Assembly: GCF_013520865.1 (NCBI RefSeq)
Contig: NZ_JACDXJ010000001.1
Coordinates: forward strand, 2,657,001 to 2,721,000
DNA: 64,000 nucleotides
Source of the DNA: Microvirga mediterraneensis
GTDB taxonomy: Bacteria > Pseudomonadota > Alphaproteobacteria > Rhizobiales > Beijerinckiaceae
Direction of reading: 5' to 3'
Shown here: positions 18,852-27,571 of the stretch, in pieces
Position numbering within the stretch: the first letter of the stretch is position 1
Layout: each line of letters starts with the position of its first letter
Program-made: the position numbers and the translations under genes
The notes under the pieces: model-generated
Databases searched by the model: none
The model's input: the letters and a program-made list of their open reading frames with translations, nothing else
What the model was told of the DNA's origin: nothing

Positions 18852-20063
18852 CTAACCCTGCATCAGCCGGGGCACGCCGACCCGGGGGAGAACGCCTTCG
18901 CGCATGACGATCCGGCGCAGGGGGCCGATGTTGCTCAGAGCCAGAAGCCCGGCGCCGCGCAGGAAATCGGTCGGAATCATGCCGGTGAGAAGCGTCCGGT
19001 TGAGGCCGTCCACGGCGGCCGTGCGCAGGCGGACGTCGAGATCCCGGCTGCGCTGGTAACCCTTCAGGGTCTCATCCGATCCGGGGGAATGGCCCGCGTC
19101 GTGGCCATCGATGACCGCGTCCCGAAGCGAGGCGACATCGCGGAAACCGAGATTGAGGCCCTGGGCGCCGATGGGCGGGAACACGTGGGCTGCCTCTCCC
19201 ACGAGGGCGAGATGAGGCGACCAGTAGCGATCGACCGAGAGGCCGCTCATGGGCACGAGCCCGCGCGGTCCATCGACGCGCATGGCGCCGAGATGCGACT
19301 GCGCCTGCCGCTCGATGGCCAGGGCGAGAGCCGCATCGTCGAGCTTCGAGAGGCGCTCCGCCTCGTCCTTGCTGGTGACCCAGACCAGGCTCGAACGGCG
19401 CCCGGGCAGGGGCACCAGGGTGAAGGGTCCGTGGCGGGTGTGGAACTCCGTCGAGGTGTCCCGGTGCTCCCGGTCATGGGCCAGGATGACCGTCACGGCG
19501 GATTGCGGGTAGGACCATGTCTTCGCATCGATCCCTGCAATCTGGCGCAGCCTGGAGTTCCGCCCGTCGGCCGCGACGACGAGGCCGGCGCGGATCGTCG
19601 CGCCGCCAGCCAGGGTAAGGGCTGCGCCGTTGTCGTCCGTCGTGAAGCCCGTGGCGAATTCCGGGACGAGGGTCAGGTGCTCGGCGTTCCGCGCGGCCTC
19701 CGCGAGGGTCTCGACGAGGGCGACGTTCTCGATGTTCCAGCCGAAGGCGTCGAGCCCGATCTCTCCGGCCCGGAACGACGCCGGGGGCGGACGGAACAGG
19801 CTGCCCGTGTCGTCGATGATGCGCATGGTTTCCAGCGGCGACGCCACGGAGGCCACCGCTGGCCAGACGCCGAGGGCTTCGAGGAAGCGGACGGAGCCGT
19901 TGAGCATGGCGACGGTCCGCCCGTCCCGGCGGACATCGAGTCCACCGACGAGAACGGTTTCGTACCCATCGCGGGCAAAGGCCAGCGCGGCACTCAGGCC
20001 CACGGCTCCGGCGCCGACCACGGCGATGTCATAGGTCTTCTCGGTCACGGGCACTCTCACCAT
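18852..20063 (-). CDS. UbiH/UbiF/COQ6-family FAD-dependent monooxygenase
   Basis: This class A flavoprotein hydroxylase of the UbiH family probably hydroxylates the ubiquinone ring precursor. From ATG 20063 it is 403 residues. The FAD-binding GxGxxG motif is DIAVVGAGAVGLSAALAFAR near the N-terminus. The second FAD motif is LALVGEAAHVFPPIGAQGLN (the GD-like GEAAH, then PIGAQGLN). RDVASLRDAV follows. Which ring position it acts on (UbiH, UbiF or UbiL) cannot be decided from sequence alone. The frame is open to 20228, but the added 55 residues look non-coding. Confidence 0.87.
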   Translation of the reverse strand: MVRVPVTEKTYDIAVVGAGAVGLSAALAFARDGYETVLVGGLDVRRDGRTVAMLNGSVRFLEALGVWPAVASVASPLETMRIIDDTGSLFRPPPASFRAGEIGLDAFGWNIENVALVETLAEAARNAEHLTLVPEFATGFTTDDNGAALTLAGGATIRAGLVVAADGRNSRLRQIAGIDAKTWSYPQSAVTVILAHDREHRDTSTEFHTRHGPFTLVPLPGRRSSLVWVTSKDEAERLSKLDDAALALAIERQAQSHLGAMRVDGPRGLVPMSGLSVDRYWSPHLALVGEAAHVFPPIGAQGLNLGFRDVASLRDAVIDGHDAGHSPGSDETLKGYQRSRDLDVRLRTAAVDGLNRTLLTGMIPTDFLRGAGLLALSNIGPLRRIVMREGVLPRVGVPRLMQG

Positions 20064-20250
20064 CGGGTTGTGGACGGTTCGCGGACTCACAATAAACCAC
20101 GGATTCGGCATTGCCGACCGGCGCGGCGCTTCCCTATGATTGTTCCATAACGGAAGCTCGCCCCCGTTCGGCCCTTGCCAAGAGCCGCGCGGGCCGTCAT
20201 CCATGTGCAAATTCCTAACCCGCTGCAACCCTTAAGTCAGAGTCGCTTGT

Positions 20251-21798
20251 GTGAAGGCAGACGTATCATCATCGGGGCCGCCCCTCGTCGAGCTTCAAGG
20301 GATCAGCAAGCGCTATGGCGACCTTCTCGCCAATGACGGGATCAATCTGGCCATCCAGCCCGGCGAGATCCACGCCCTGCTGGGCGAGAACGGCGCGGGC
20401 AAGTCCACGCTGGTCAAGATCCTCTACGGGGTCATCGAGCCGAGCGCCGGCGAGATCCGGTGGGAGGGCCGTCCGGTCACCATCGGGTCCCCGGTCGAGG
20501 CGCGCAATCTCGGCCTCGGCATGGTGTTTCAGCATTTCTCGCTGTTCGACGAGCTGACCGTCGCGGAGAACATCGCTGTCGCGTTGTCGCATGAGTGGAG
20601 CCTGTCCACCGTCCGCAGTAAGCTCGGCGAGATCAGCCGGACCTACGGCCTTGCGCTCGATGCCGACCGGGCGGTCTGGACCCTGTCGGCCGGCGAGCGC
20701 CAGCGCATCGAGATCGTGCGCTGCCTGCTCCAGAATCCCAGACTCCTGATTTTGGACGAGCCGACCTCTGTTCTGACCCCGCAGGAGGCCGAGCATCTCT
20801 TCACGACCCTGGACCGTCTCTCGGCCGAGGGCTGCTCCATTCTCTACATCTCGCACAAGCTGGAAGAGGTGCGCCGCCTCTGCCGCAGCGCCACGATCCT
20901 GCGCGCCGGGCGGGTGGTCGCCACCATCGATCCCAGGGCCAGGAGCGCCCGCGAGATCGCCGCCTTGATGGTCGGCAACGAAGTCGGCGAGGTCCGCACC
21001 GATGCGCCGCATCATGTCCTGGGCGAGGTGCTCAAGGTCTCGCATCTGTCCATGCCGCCGGCCGGTCTCCACGGTCAGGCCCTACGCGACATCGATCTCG
21101 TGGCCCGGGCCGGCGAGGTCGTGGGCATCGCCGGCGTTGCGGGCAACGGGCAAAGCGAGTTGTTTGCCGCCTTGTCGGGCGAGCGCCTGGCCGACCGGCC
21201 GGATGCCATCGTCATCGCCGGGCAGCCCTCGGGAACCATGGGCATCGATGCCCGCCGCCGCCTGGGCGCGGCCTTCGTGCCGGAGGAACGCCTCGGCCAT
21301 GCAGCGGCCCCGACGCACCGCCTGAGCGAGAACACCCTGATCTCCCACGCGACATCGGAGGTGAGCCGCTCCGGCTTCATCCTGCTGAATGCCGCCAGGC
21401 GGCTCGCCCGCTCGATCATCCAGAGCTTCGACGTGCGCACCCCCGAGGGCGATCCGCAGGCGCGCAAGCTGTCCGGCGGCAACCTGCAGAAATTCGTCAT
21501 CGGCCGCGAGATCATCCGCAAGCCCAAGCTCATCATCGTCGACCAGCCCACCTGGGGCGTCGACGCGGGCGCGGCGCGGCTCATCCGTCAGGCGCTCGTC
21601 GATCTCGCCCGCGCGGGCAGTGCCGTCGTCGTCGTCAGCCAGGATCTCGACGAATTGTTCGAAGTGGCCGACCGGATGGCCGTCATTCATCAGGGGCAGT
21701 TGAGCCCGCTGAAGCCGGTCGGCGAATGGACCAAGGAAGCCATCGGCCTGGAAATGCTCGGTGTTGCACAAACCCAGGGGGGCGCTCATGCGCTTTGA
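20251..21798 (+). CDS. Nucleoside-type ABC importer, ATP-binding protein (two ABC domains)
   Basis: This 515-residue cytoplasmic ATPase powers the importer formed with the next three genes. The N-terminal ABC domain has Walker A LGENGAGKSTLVKIL, signature LSAGERQRIEIVRCL and Walker B LLILDEPTSVL. The C-terminal domain has the degenerate P-loop GVAGNGQSELFAAL, lacking the usual Lys, and signature LSGGNLQKFVIGREI. Such asymmetry is typical of the RbsA/YufO class. It starts at a GTG at 20251 and overlaps the first permease by 11 bp. Two-domain ATPases with BMP-type binding proteins usually import purine or pyrimidine nucleosides. Confidence 0.92.
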   Translation: MKADVSSSGPPLVELQGISKRYGDLLANDGINLAIQPGEIHALLGENGAGKSTLVKILYGVIEPSAGEIRWEGRPVTIGSPVEARNLGLGMVFQHFSLFDELTVAENIAVALSHEWSLSTVRSKLGEISRTYGLALDADRAVWTLSAGERQRIEIVRCLLQNPRLLILDEPTSVLTPQEAEHLFTTLDRLSAEGCSILYISHKLEEVRRLCRSATILRAGRVVATIDPRARSAREIAALMVGNEVGEVRTDAPHHVLGEVLKVSHLSMPPAGLHGQALRDIDLVARAGEVVGIAGVAGNGQSELFAALSGERLADRPDAIVIAGQPSGTMGIDARRRLGAAFVPEERLGHAAAPTHRLSENTLISHATSEVSRSGFILLNAARRLARSIIQSFDVRTPEGDPQARKLSGGNLQKFVIGREIIRKPKLIIVDQPTWGVDAGAARLIRQALVDLARAGSAVVVVSQDLDELFEVADRMAVIHQGQLSPLKPVGEWTKEAIGLEMLGVAQTQGGAHAL

Positions 21799-22864
21799 GC
21801 TGACGCCCCGTCCCAATGTGTCTCCCGTCATGCGGGCGCTCGCCCCGGCGGCGGCCTTCGTCACCGCTTTTCTCATCGCGGGATTCGTCATCTGGCTGAT
21901 GGGCCGCTCTCCCATCGCGGCCTTCGATGTCTACGTGCTCCAGCCCCTGAGCGACTCCTGGTCCCTGCAGGAGCTTCTGGTCAAGGCGACGCCGCTGGCG
22001 CTCATCGCTATCGGCCTGTCCTACTGCTTCCGCGCCAATCTCTGGAATATCGGGGCGGAGGGCCAATACGTGATCGGCGCGGTGCTCGGCAGCTGGCTCG
22101 CGCTCAAGACGCACGGTACCGAGGCTGGAGCGTGGGTGCTGCCCCTCATGCTCATCCTCGGCATCATCGGCGGCGCCCTCTACGGCTTGATTCCGGCCTT
22201 CCTGAAGACGCGCTTCGGCGTCAACGAGATCCTGACAAGCCTCATGCTCGTCTATGTGGCGCAGCTGATCCTCGATTATCTGGTGCGCGGTCCCTGGCGC
22301 GACCCGAAGGGCTTCAACTTCCCGCAATCGGTGACCTTCGACCCGTCGGCGACGCTGCATCCGATCCTGGAGGGCGGCCGCGTCCATTTCGGAGCCGTGT
22401 TCGCGCTGATCGCCGTCCTGCTCACCGCCGTGATCCTGGGGCGGACCCTGTTCGGCTACCGGCTGAAGCTGACCGGCGACGCGCCGCGCGCGGCGCGGTT
22501 CGCGGGCTTCAGCTCCAAGGCGACCACGATGGCGGTCTTCGCCATCTCGGGCGGGCTGGCCGGGCTCGCGGGCATTTCCGAGGTTTCCGGCCAGATCGGG
22601 CAGCTGCAGCCGTCGATCTCGCCGGGTTACGGCTTCACGGCCATCACGGTGGCGTTCCTCGGGCGCCTCAACCCCATCGGCATCCTGATCGCGGCGCTCG
22701 TCGTCGCCCTGACCTTCATCGGCGGCGAGAGCGCCCAGATCATGCTGAAGCTGCCGCTCGATCTCACGCAGGCCTTCCAGGGCATCCTGCTGCTCTGCGT
22801 GCTCGCAGCCGACGCGCTCGTGAGCTACCGCATTCGTTTCGTCTCACGGGGAGGGGGCAAATGA
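21788..22864 (+). CDS. ABC importer permease 1 (YufP/BPL_transp_2-like)
   Basis: This inner-membrane permease of 358 residues has about nine hydrophobic segments. The BMP-importer permease signature lies around GIGLSYCFRANLWNIGAEGQ-like residues (ALIAIGLSYCFRANLWNIGA) and FGVNEILTSLMLVYVAQLI. It overlaps the upstream ATPase by 11 bp and the downstream permease by 4 bp (ATGA), so the complex is translationally coupled. The start at 21788 gives MRFELTPRPN; nine extra codons upstream in frame fall inside the ATPase gene. Confidence 0.92.
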   Translation: MRFELTPRPNVSPVMRALAPAAAFVTAFLIAGFVIWLMGRSPIAAFDVYVLQPLSDSWSLQELLVKATPLALIAIGLSYCFRANLWNIGAEGQYVIGAVLGSWLALKTHGTEAGAWVLPLMLILGIIGGALYGLIPAFLKTRFGVNEILTSLMLVYVAQLILDYLVRGPWRDPKGFNFPQSVTFDPSATLHPILEGGRVHFGAVFALIAVLLTAVILGRTLFGYRLKLTGDAPRAARFAGFSSKATTMAVFAISGGLAGLAGISEVSGQIGQLQPSISPGYGFTAITVAFLGRLNPIGILIAALVVALTFIGGESAQIMLKLPLDLTQAFQGILLLCVLAADALVSYRIRFVSRGGGK

Positions 22865-23778
22865 CCACTTTCGAGGCGATTCTGCTTACCATCGTGACCG
22901 CATCCACGCCGCTCCTGATCGCCGCCCTGGGCGAGCTGGTGGCGGAGCGTTCCGGCGTGCTCAACCTCGGCGTCGAAGGCATGATGGCGATGGGGGCGGC
23001 GTGCAGCTTCGCCGCCGCCGTGACCTTCGACTCGACCCTGCTCGGCGTCGCCGCCGGGATGCTCGCGGGCGTCCTGATGGCCGCGCTGTTCGCTCTCGTG
23101 GTGCTGGGCTTCGCGGCGAACCAGGTCGGCTCGGGGCTGGCGCTCACGATCTTCGGCCTCGGATTGTCGGGTCTGATCGGTGCTCCCTTCGTGGGCGCGC
23201 GGCGCGATCCGGTCGCGCATATCGACATTCCGGTGCTGAGCGACATTCCCGTGGTCGGACGCCTGTTTTTTGAGCAGGATCTGTTCGTCTACGCGTCCAT
23301 CGCGCTCACGATCCTGGTCGCGATCTACCTCACCCGGACCCGCTCCGGCCTGACCCTGCGCTCCATCGGCGAGAACCACACCTCCGCCAATGCGCTGGGC
23401 CTGCCGGTCTGGCGGGTGCGGTTCTGGGCCATCCTGTTCGGGGGCGCCTGCGCAGGGCTCGCCGGGGCCTATCTCGCCCTGGTCTATACCCGCTTCTGGT
23501 CGCCCGGCATGACGGCGGGACGGGGCTGGATCGCCCTGGCGCTCGTGGTCTTCGCGGCCTGGCGGCCGGGCTGGCTCCTGGTCGGCGCCTACATTTTCGG
23601 CGCCGCGACGGTGCTGCAGCTCCACGCCCAGGCGGCCCAGTTCGGCGTGCCGCCTCAGCTGTTGTCTGCCGTGCCGTATCTGGCCACGATCATCGCCCTT
23701 CTGCTCCTCTCCCTGCGGCATGGCAGGGCCGTCGGGGCGCCGGGTTCCCTGGGCGTGCCCTTCGTGCCTGACCGGTGA
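22861..23778 (+). CDS. ABC importer permease 2 (YufQ-like)
   Basis: The second permease of the same importer is 305 residues and starts at the ATG that overlaps the previous stop. Visible features are TASTPLLIAALGELVAERSG, then VLNLGVEGMMAMGAA, which is the family signature, and GLALTIFGLGLSGLIGAPFV. About eight to ten membrane helices are expected. The same frame is open far upstream inside permease 1, but that extension is not a gene. Confidence 0.92.
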   Translation: MTTFEAILLTIVTASTPLLIAALGELVAERSGVLNLGVEGMMAMGAACSFAAAVTFDSTLLGVAAGMLAGVLMAALFALVVLGFAANQVGSGLALTIFGLGLSGLIGAPFVGARRDPVAHIDIPVLSDIPVVGRLFFEQDLFVYASIALTILVAIYLTRTRSGLTLRSIGENHTSANALGLPVWRVRFWAILFGGACAGLAGAYLALVYTRFWSPGMTAGRGWIALALVVFAAWRPGWLLVGAYIFGAATVLQLHAQAAQFGVPPQLLSAVPYLATIIALLLLSLRHGRAVGAPGSLGVPFVPDR

Positions 23779-23881
23779 GCAAACTGGTGTTAATCTGACC
23801 AAAGTGTAGGCAGAGGAATTCTTGCCAGAAGCCTTCAGACCTGCGACGGAATGTTTGGAATTCAACCTCGAGGGAACGAGC

Positions 23882-24964
23882 ATGTTTTCAGGGAAAGTCT
23901 TCGGAGCCGTTGCGGGGGCAGCGATCCTGGCGCTGTCCGCGACCGGCGCACTCGCGCAGGCCAAGGACAAGATCAAGGTCGGCTTCATCTATGTGGGCCC
24001 CGTGGGTGACTTCGGCTGGAGCCACCAGCACGACCAGGGGCGCCAGGCCATCGAGAAGGCCTTCCCGGGCAAGGTGACCACCACCTTCGTGGAGAGCGTG
24101 CCGGAGGCCGATTCCGAGCGCGCCATCGAGCAGCTCGCCCGCACCGGCCACGACCTGATCTTCACGACCTCCTTCGGCTTCATGGAGCCGACCCTGAAGG
24201 TCGCCAAGAAGTACCCGAACATCAAGTTCGAGCACGCCACCGGCTTCAAGCGCGCCCCGAACCTCTCGACCTATGCGGCGAAGTTCCACGAAGGCCGCTA
24301 CATCACCGGCGTGATCGCCGGGAAGATGACCAAGACCAACACCATCGGCTATGTGGGCGCCTTCCCGATTCCGGAAGTGATCGCGGGCATAAACGCCTAT
24401 TATCTCGGCGCCAAGTCCGTGAACCCGGACGTCAAGATCAAGATCGTGTTCGCCAACACCTGGTTCGATCCGGCGAAGGAAGGCGATGCCGCCAAGGCGC
24501 TGCTCGACCAGGGCGTGGACATCCTGGCTCAGCACACGGATAGCCCGGCGCCGATCCAGGCGGCCGAGGCCCGGGGCAAGTTCGGCTTCGGCCAAGCCTC
24601 CGACATGGAGCGCTTCGCTCCGAAGGCGCAGCTCACCGCCATCACCGACAATTGGGACGACTACTACGTCGCGCGCGCCAAGGCGGTTCTCGACGGCACC
24701 TGGAAGTCCCAGGACACCTGGGGCGGCATCGATGCCCACATGGTCGTGATGACGCCCTACAAGAACATGCCCGACGACGTGAAGAAGATGGCCGAGGAGA
24801 CCGAGGCCGCGATCAAGACGCACAAGCTCAACCCCTTCAAGTGCCCGGTCATCGGCCAGGACGGCAAGGAGATCGAGTGCAAGGGCAACGGCGCCCTGTC
24901 CGACGAGCAGGTGCTCGGCATGAACTTCTACGTGAAGGGCATCGAGGACAAGATCCCGCAATAA
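23882..24964 (+). CDS. BMP family (PnrA-like) substrate-binding protein
   Basis: This periplasmic binding protein of the basic membrane protein family was first recognised in spirochaetes and binds purine nucleosides in PnrA. It is 360 residues from ATG 23882, with the signal peptide KVFGAVAGAAILALSATGAL ending ALAQ. The family core is KVGFIYVGPVGDFGWSHQHD, LIFTTSFGFMEPTLKVAKKY, and DILAQHTDSPAPIQAAEARG. A rho-independent terminator follows, ending the four-gene operon. The ligand is inferred to be a nucleoside or related ribosyl compound. Confidence 0.92.
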   Translation: MFSGKVFGAVAGAAILALSATGALAQAKDKIKVGFIYVGPVGDFGWSHQHDQGRQAIEKAFPGKVTTTFVESVPEADSERAIEQLARTGHDLIFTTSFGFMEPTLKVAKKYPNIKFEHATGFKRAPNLSTYAAKFHEGRYITGVIAGKMTKTNTIGYVGAFPIPEVIAGINAYYLGAKSVNPDVKIKIVFANTWFDPAKEGDAAKALLDQGVDILAQHTDSPAPIQAAEARGKFGFGQASDMERFAPKAQLTAITDNWDDYYVARAKAVLDGTWKSQDTWGGIDAHMVVMTPYKNMPDDVKKMAEETEAAIKTHKLNPFKCPVIGQDGKEIECKGNGALSDEQVLGMNFYVKGIEDKIPQ

Positions 24965-24990
24965 GCGGAACTGGTTTCGCAACAGGGAAG

Positions 24991-25017
24991 GGCAGCCGGG
25001 AGACCGGCTGCCTTTTT
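24991..25017 (+). terminator. Rho-independent terminator of the BMP importer operon
   Basis: A 9-bp perfect stem (GGCAGCCGG / CCGGCTGCC) with a GAGA tetraloop is followed by TTTTT. It lies 27 bp after the binding-protein stop, so nicotinamidase is probably transcribed separately. Confidence 0.88.
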
Positions 25018-25062
25018 CGTTGCGGCTGCTATATCCACGGTCGGAATCGAAGGGGATGACGC

Positions 25063-25716
25063 ATGACCGAACGGGCGACGATCAAAGCGGGTGAGCACGA
25101 CGTCCTCATCGTCGTGGACGTGCAGCTCGACTTCCTGCCCGGCGGGGCGCTCGCCGTGCCGGAGGGCGATGCCGTGATCGCGCCGATCAACCGGCTCGCG
25201 AAGCTGTTTCGCCATGTGGTGCTGACGCAGGACTGGCACCCGGAAGGGCACGCTTCCTTCGCGTCGAGCCATCCGGAGAAGCAGCCATTCGAGGTCACCG
25301 AGCTGCATTACGGCCCGCAGGTGCTCTGGCCCAATCATTGCGTGCAGGGAACGCCAGGCGCCGAGATTTCCCCTGACCTCGACATCCCGCATGCCCAACT
25401 CGTCATCCGCAAGGGCTACAATGCCCGGATCGACAGCTACTCGGGCTTCAAGGAGGCGGACCGGCGGACCTCGACCGGGCTCGCTGGCTACCTGAAGGAG
25501 CGGGGCTTCAGCCGGGTCTTCTGCGTTGGGCTCGCCCTGGATTTCTGTGTGGCCTGGACGGCCCTCGACGCCGTGGAGGCCGGGTTCGACACCTACCTGA
25601 TCGAGGACGCATCGCGGGCCATCGACACGGACGGATCACTCGCCAGGGCCCGGCGTGACATGGAGGCGGCGGGCGTTCATGTAATCAGGAGCGAGCAGAT
25701 CCTGGGTGCTCGATAA
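25063..25716 (+). CDS. pncA: Nicotinamidase / pyrazinamidase
   Basis: PncA deaminates nicotinamide to nicotinate in NAD salvage. The 217-residue isochorismatase-fold protein shows the catalytic Asp in VVDVQLDFLPGGALAV, the metal-binding DWHPEGHASFASSHP (Asp-His-His), the active-site Lys in VIRKGYNARIDSYSGF, and the Cys nucleophile in VFCVGLALDFCVAWTALDA. All catalytic residues are present. It is the first gene after the nucleoside-type importer and is separated from it by a terminator. Confidence 0.95.
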   Translation: MTERATIKAGEHDVLIVVDVQLDFLPGGALAVPEGDAVIAPINRLAKLFRHVVLTQDWHPEGHASFASSHPEKQPFEVTELHYGPQVLWPNHCVQGTPGAEISPDLDIPHAQLVIRKGYNARIDSYSGFKEADRRTSTGLAGYLKERGFSRVFCVGLALDFCVAWTALDAVEAGFDTYLIEDASRAIDTDGSLARARRDMEAAGVHVIRSEQILGAR

Positions 25717-25736
25717 ATTCGTGTTCGGATCCACGA

Positions 25737-25827
25737 CGTCATGGCCGGGCTTGTCCCGGCCATCTCGATTGGAAAAGCGATGCGCTTGACAGGGTCGGGA
25801 TCACCGGCACGAGGCCGGTGATGGCGC
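25737..25827. repeat. Interspersed palindromic repeat, family B, copy 2
   Basis: This 91-bp unit, starting CGTCATGGCCGGGCTTGTCC and ending GCCGGTGATGGCG, matches the copy at 13613-13703 in both arms. It sits between the convergent pncA and rimO genes, where its hairpin could act as the transcript end. Confidence 0.85.
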
Positions 25828-25851
25828 GGAGTATGTTGAACGGCTTGCGCT

Positions 25852-27168
25852 TTAAACCACCGTCCCGTGCAGGTCGTACTCGTCCGAGCTTTCGATCTTC
25901 ACGTTGACGATCTCGCCCGGCTTCAGCGGCGTCTTGGAGGCCACATAGACGACGCCGTCGATCTCGGGGGCGTCGTACTTGGTGCGGCCGGTCGCGACCG
26001 TGGCGCCCTGGTCGTCGATGATGACCGGCAGGGTCCTGCCGACCTTGCTCTTGAGGATCTTGGCGCTGACCTTCTGCTGGGTCTGCATGAAGCGGTGCCA
26101 GCGCTCTTCCTTCACCTCGGGCGGGACAGCGCCGTCGATGTCGTTGGCGGGCGCGCCCTGGACCGGCTCGTACTGGAAGCAGCCGGCGCGGTCGATCCTG
26201 GCCTCCTTCAGCCACTGCATCAGGACGTCCACATCCTCGTCCGTCTCGCCCGGGAAGCCGACGATGAAGGTCGAGCGAATGGCGAGATCGGGGCAGATCT
26301 CGCGCCATTTGTGGATGCGCTCCAGGGTCTTCTCCTGGTTGCCGGGACGGCGCATGGCTTTCAGGACGCGCGGCGAGGCGTGCTGGAAGGGAATGTCCAG
26401 ATAGGGAAGGATCTTGCCCTCTGCCATCAGCGGGATGACCTCGTCCACATGCGGGTAGGGGTAGACGTAGTGCATGCGCACCCACATGCCGAGATCGCCG
26501 AGTTCCCTGGCGAGTTCGAAGAAGCGCGTGCGGACCTCGCGGTCCTTCCACAGGCTGGGCTGATACTTGATGTCGAGGCCGTAGGCGCTGGTGTCCTGCG
26601 AAATGACCAGGAGTTCCTTGACGCCCGCCTTGGCGAGCTTTTCAGCCTCCCGCAGCACGTCGGCGATGGGGCGGCTGACCAAGTCGCCGCGCAGTTTCGG
26701 GATGATGCAGAAGGAGCAGCGGTTGTTGCAGCCCTCCGAAATTTTCAGGTAGGCGTAGTGGCGCGGCGTCAGCTTCACGCCCTGGGGCGGGACGAGATCG
26801 ACGAACGGGTCGTGGGCCGGCGGCACGGCCTGATGCACGGCCGAGACCACGGATTCGTAGGCCTGGGGACCTGTGATCGCCAGGACGTTCGGGAACTGGT
26901 CGCGGATCTGCTCGGGCTCGGCGCCCATGCAGCCGGTGACGATGACCTTGCCGTTCTCGGCCATGGCCTCGCCGATGGCCTCCAGGGACTCGGCCTTGGC
27001 GCTGTCGAGGAAGCCGCAGGTGTTGACGATCACCACGTCGGCCCCATCATGCTCCTTGGTCAGCTGGTAACCCTGGGCGCGAAGCTGGGTGATGATGCGC
27101 TCGGAATCCACCAGGGCCTTCGGGCAGCCCAGGGACACGAACGAGACTTTCGGCGCGGGAGCATTCAT
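25852..27168 (-). CDS. rimO: Ribosomal protein S12 methylthiotransferase RimO
   Basis: RimO is a radical-SAM enzyme that adds a methylthio group to an Asp of ribosomal protein S12. The 438-residue protein begins with the UPF0004 domain ([18 protein letters not shown], with further Cys in [13 protein letters not shown] and [12 protein letters not shown] for the second 4Fe-4S cluster). The radical-SAM CxxxCxxC is [21 protein letters not shown] domain closes the protein (GTVV end). I start at ATG 27168 ([10 protein letters not shown]); an ATG at 27177 is also possible. The frame is open to 27456, but the extension is not family-like. Confidence 0.95.
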   Translation of the reverse strand: MNAPAPKVSFVSLGCPKALVDSERIITQLRAQGYQLTKEHDGADVVIVNTCGFLDSAKAESLEAIGEAMAENGKVIVTGCMGAEPEQIRDQFPNVLAITGPQAYESVVSAVHQAVPPAHDPFVDLVPPQGVKLTPRHYAYLKISEGCNNRCSFCIIPKLRGDLVSRPIADVLREAEKLAKAGVKELLVISQDTSAYGLDIKYQPSLWKDREVRTRFFELARELGDLGMWVRMHYVYPYPHVDEVIPLMAEGKILPYLDIPFQHASPRVLKAMRRPGNQEKTLERIHKWREICPDLAIRSTFIVGFPGETDEDVDVLMQWLKEARIDRAGCFQYEPVQGAPANDIDGAVPPEVKEERWHRFMQTQQKVSAKILKSKVGRTLPVIIDDQGATVATGRTKYDAPEIDGVVYVASKTPLKPGEIVNVKIESSDEYDLHGTVV

Positions 27169-27177
27169 CCGCAACAT

Positions 27178-27571
27178 CCACTTATCTAATCGAAACTGAC
27201 ATCCGCGCGGCACCCGCCCGGAGCGGCGCAGCGTGACGGAATCGCGACGGAAAACCTGTCGATCGAGGGCAGGAACACTCGGCACGTCCGGCAGGATTGC
27301 ACTGAAAGACCTGCCGACGATGGCGCCTGGATCGATCCAGCGTCTCGCGCAGGCGTTCCAGCACATCAGGACCGCGCGACTTAAGACGCGATGTGCCTTT
27401 ACAACACCGGGTTGGCCTTTACAACATCCGGTTTGACGCGGGCTCCGGAGCGGCATTCTGGGACGGCATGGCTCTTGTGGGTCCGGGAGCCGGTGGCTGG
27501 AGCCTCAGAGCCAGGCTTGTTCACGCGGAGCCTAATCGCAGGGCCGTTGTACCCCGGCGCGGCGTTGCCGT
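27178..27571. other. rimO upstream region
   Basis: These 394 bp lie between rimO and the end of the lyase gene, both leftward. I see no convincing gene. A tandem 20-bp-period repeat is at 27395-27431; otherwise nothing stands out. Confidence 0.5.
27395..27431. repeat. Two tandem direct repeats, 20-bp period
   Basis: GCCTTTACAACACCGG (27395-27410) is repeated as GCCTTTACAACATCCGG (27415-27431). The spacing is about two helical turns, compatible with a two-site operator for rimO, but no promoter boxes were assigned. Confidence 0.45.

Noticed and set aside
22132..22860. Upstream extension of the second permease frame
   Set aside because: The frame is open but out of frame inside permease 1; the true start is the ATG at 22861 with a 4-bp overlap.
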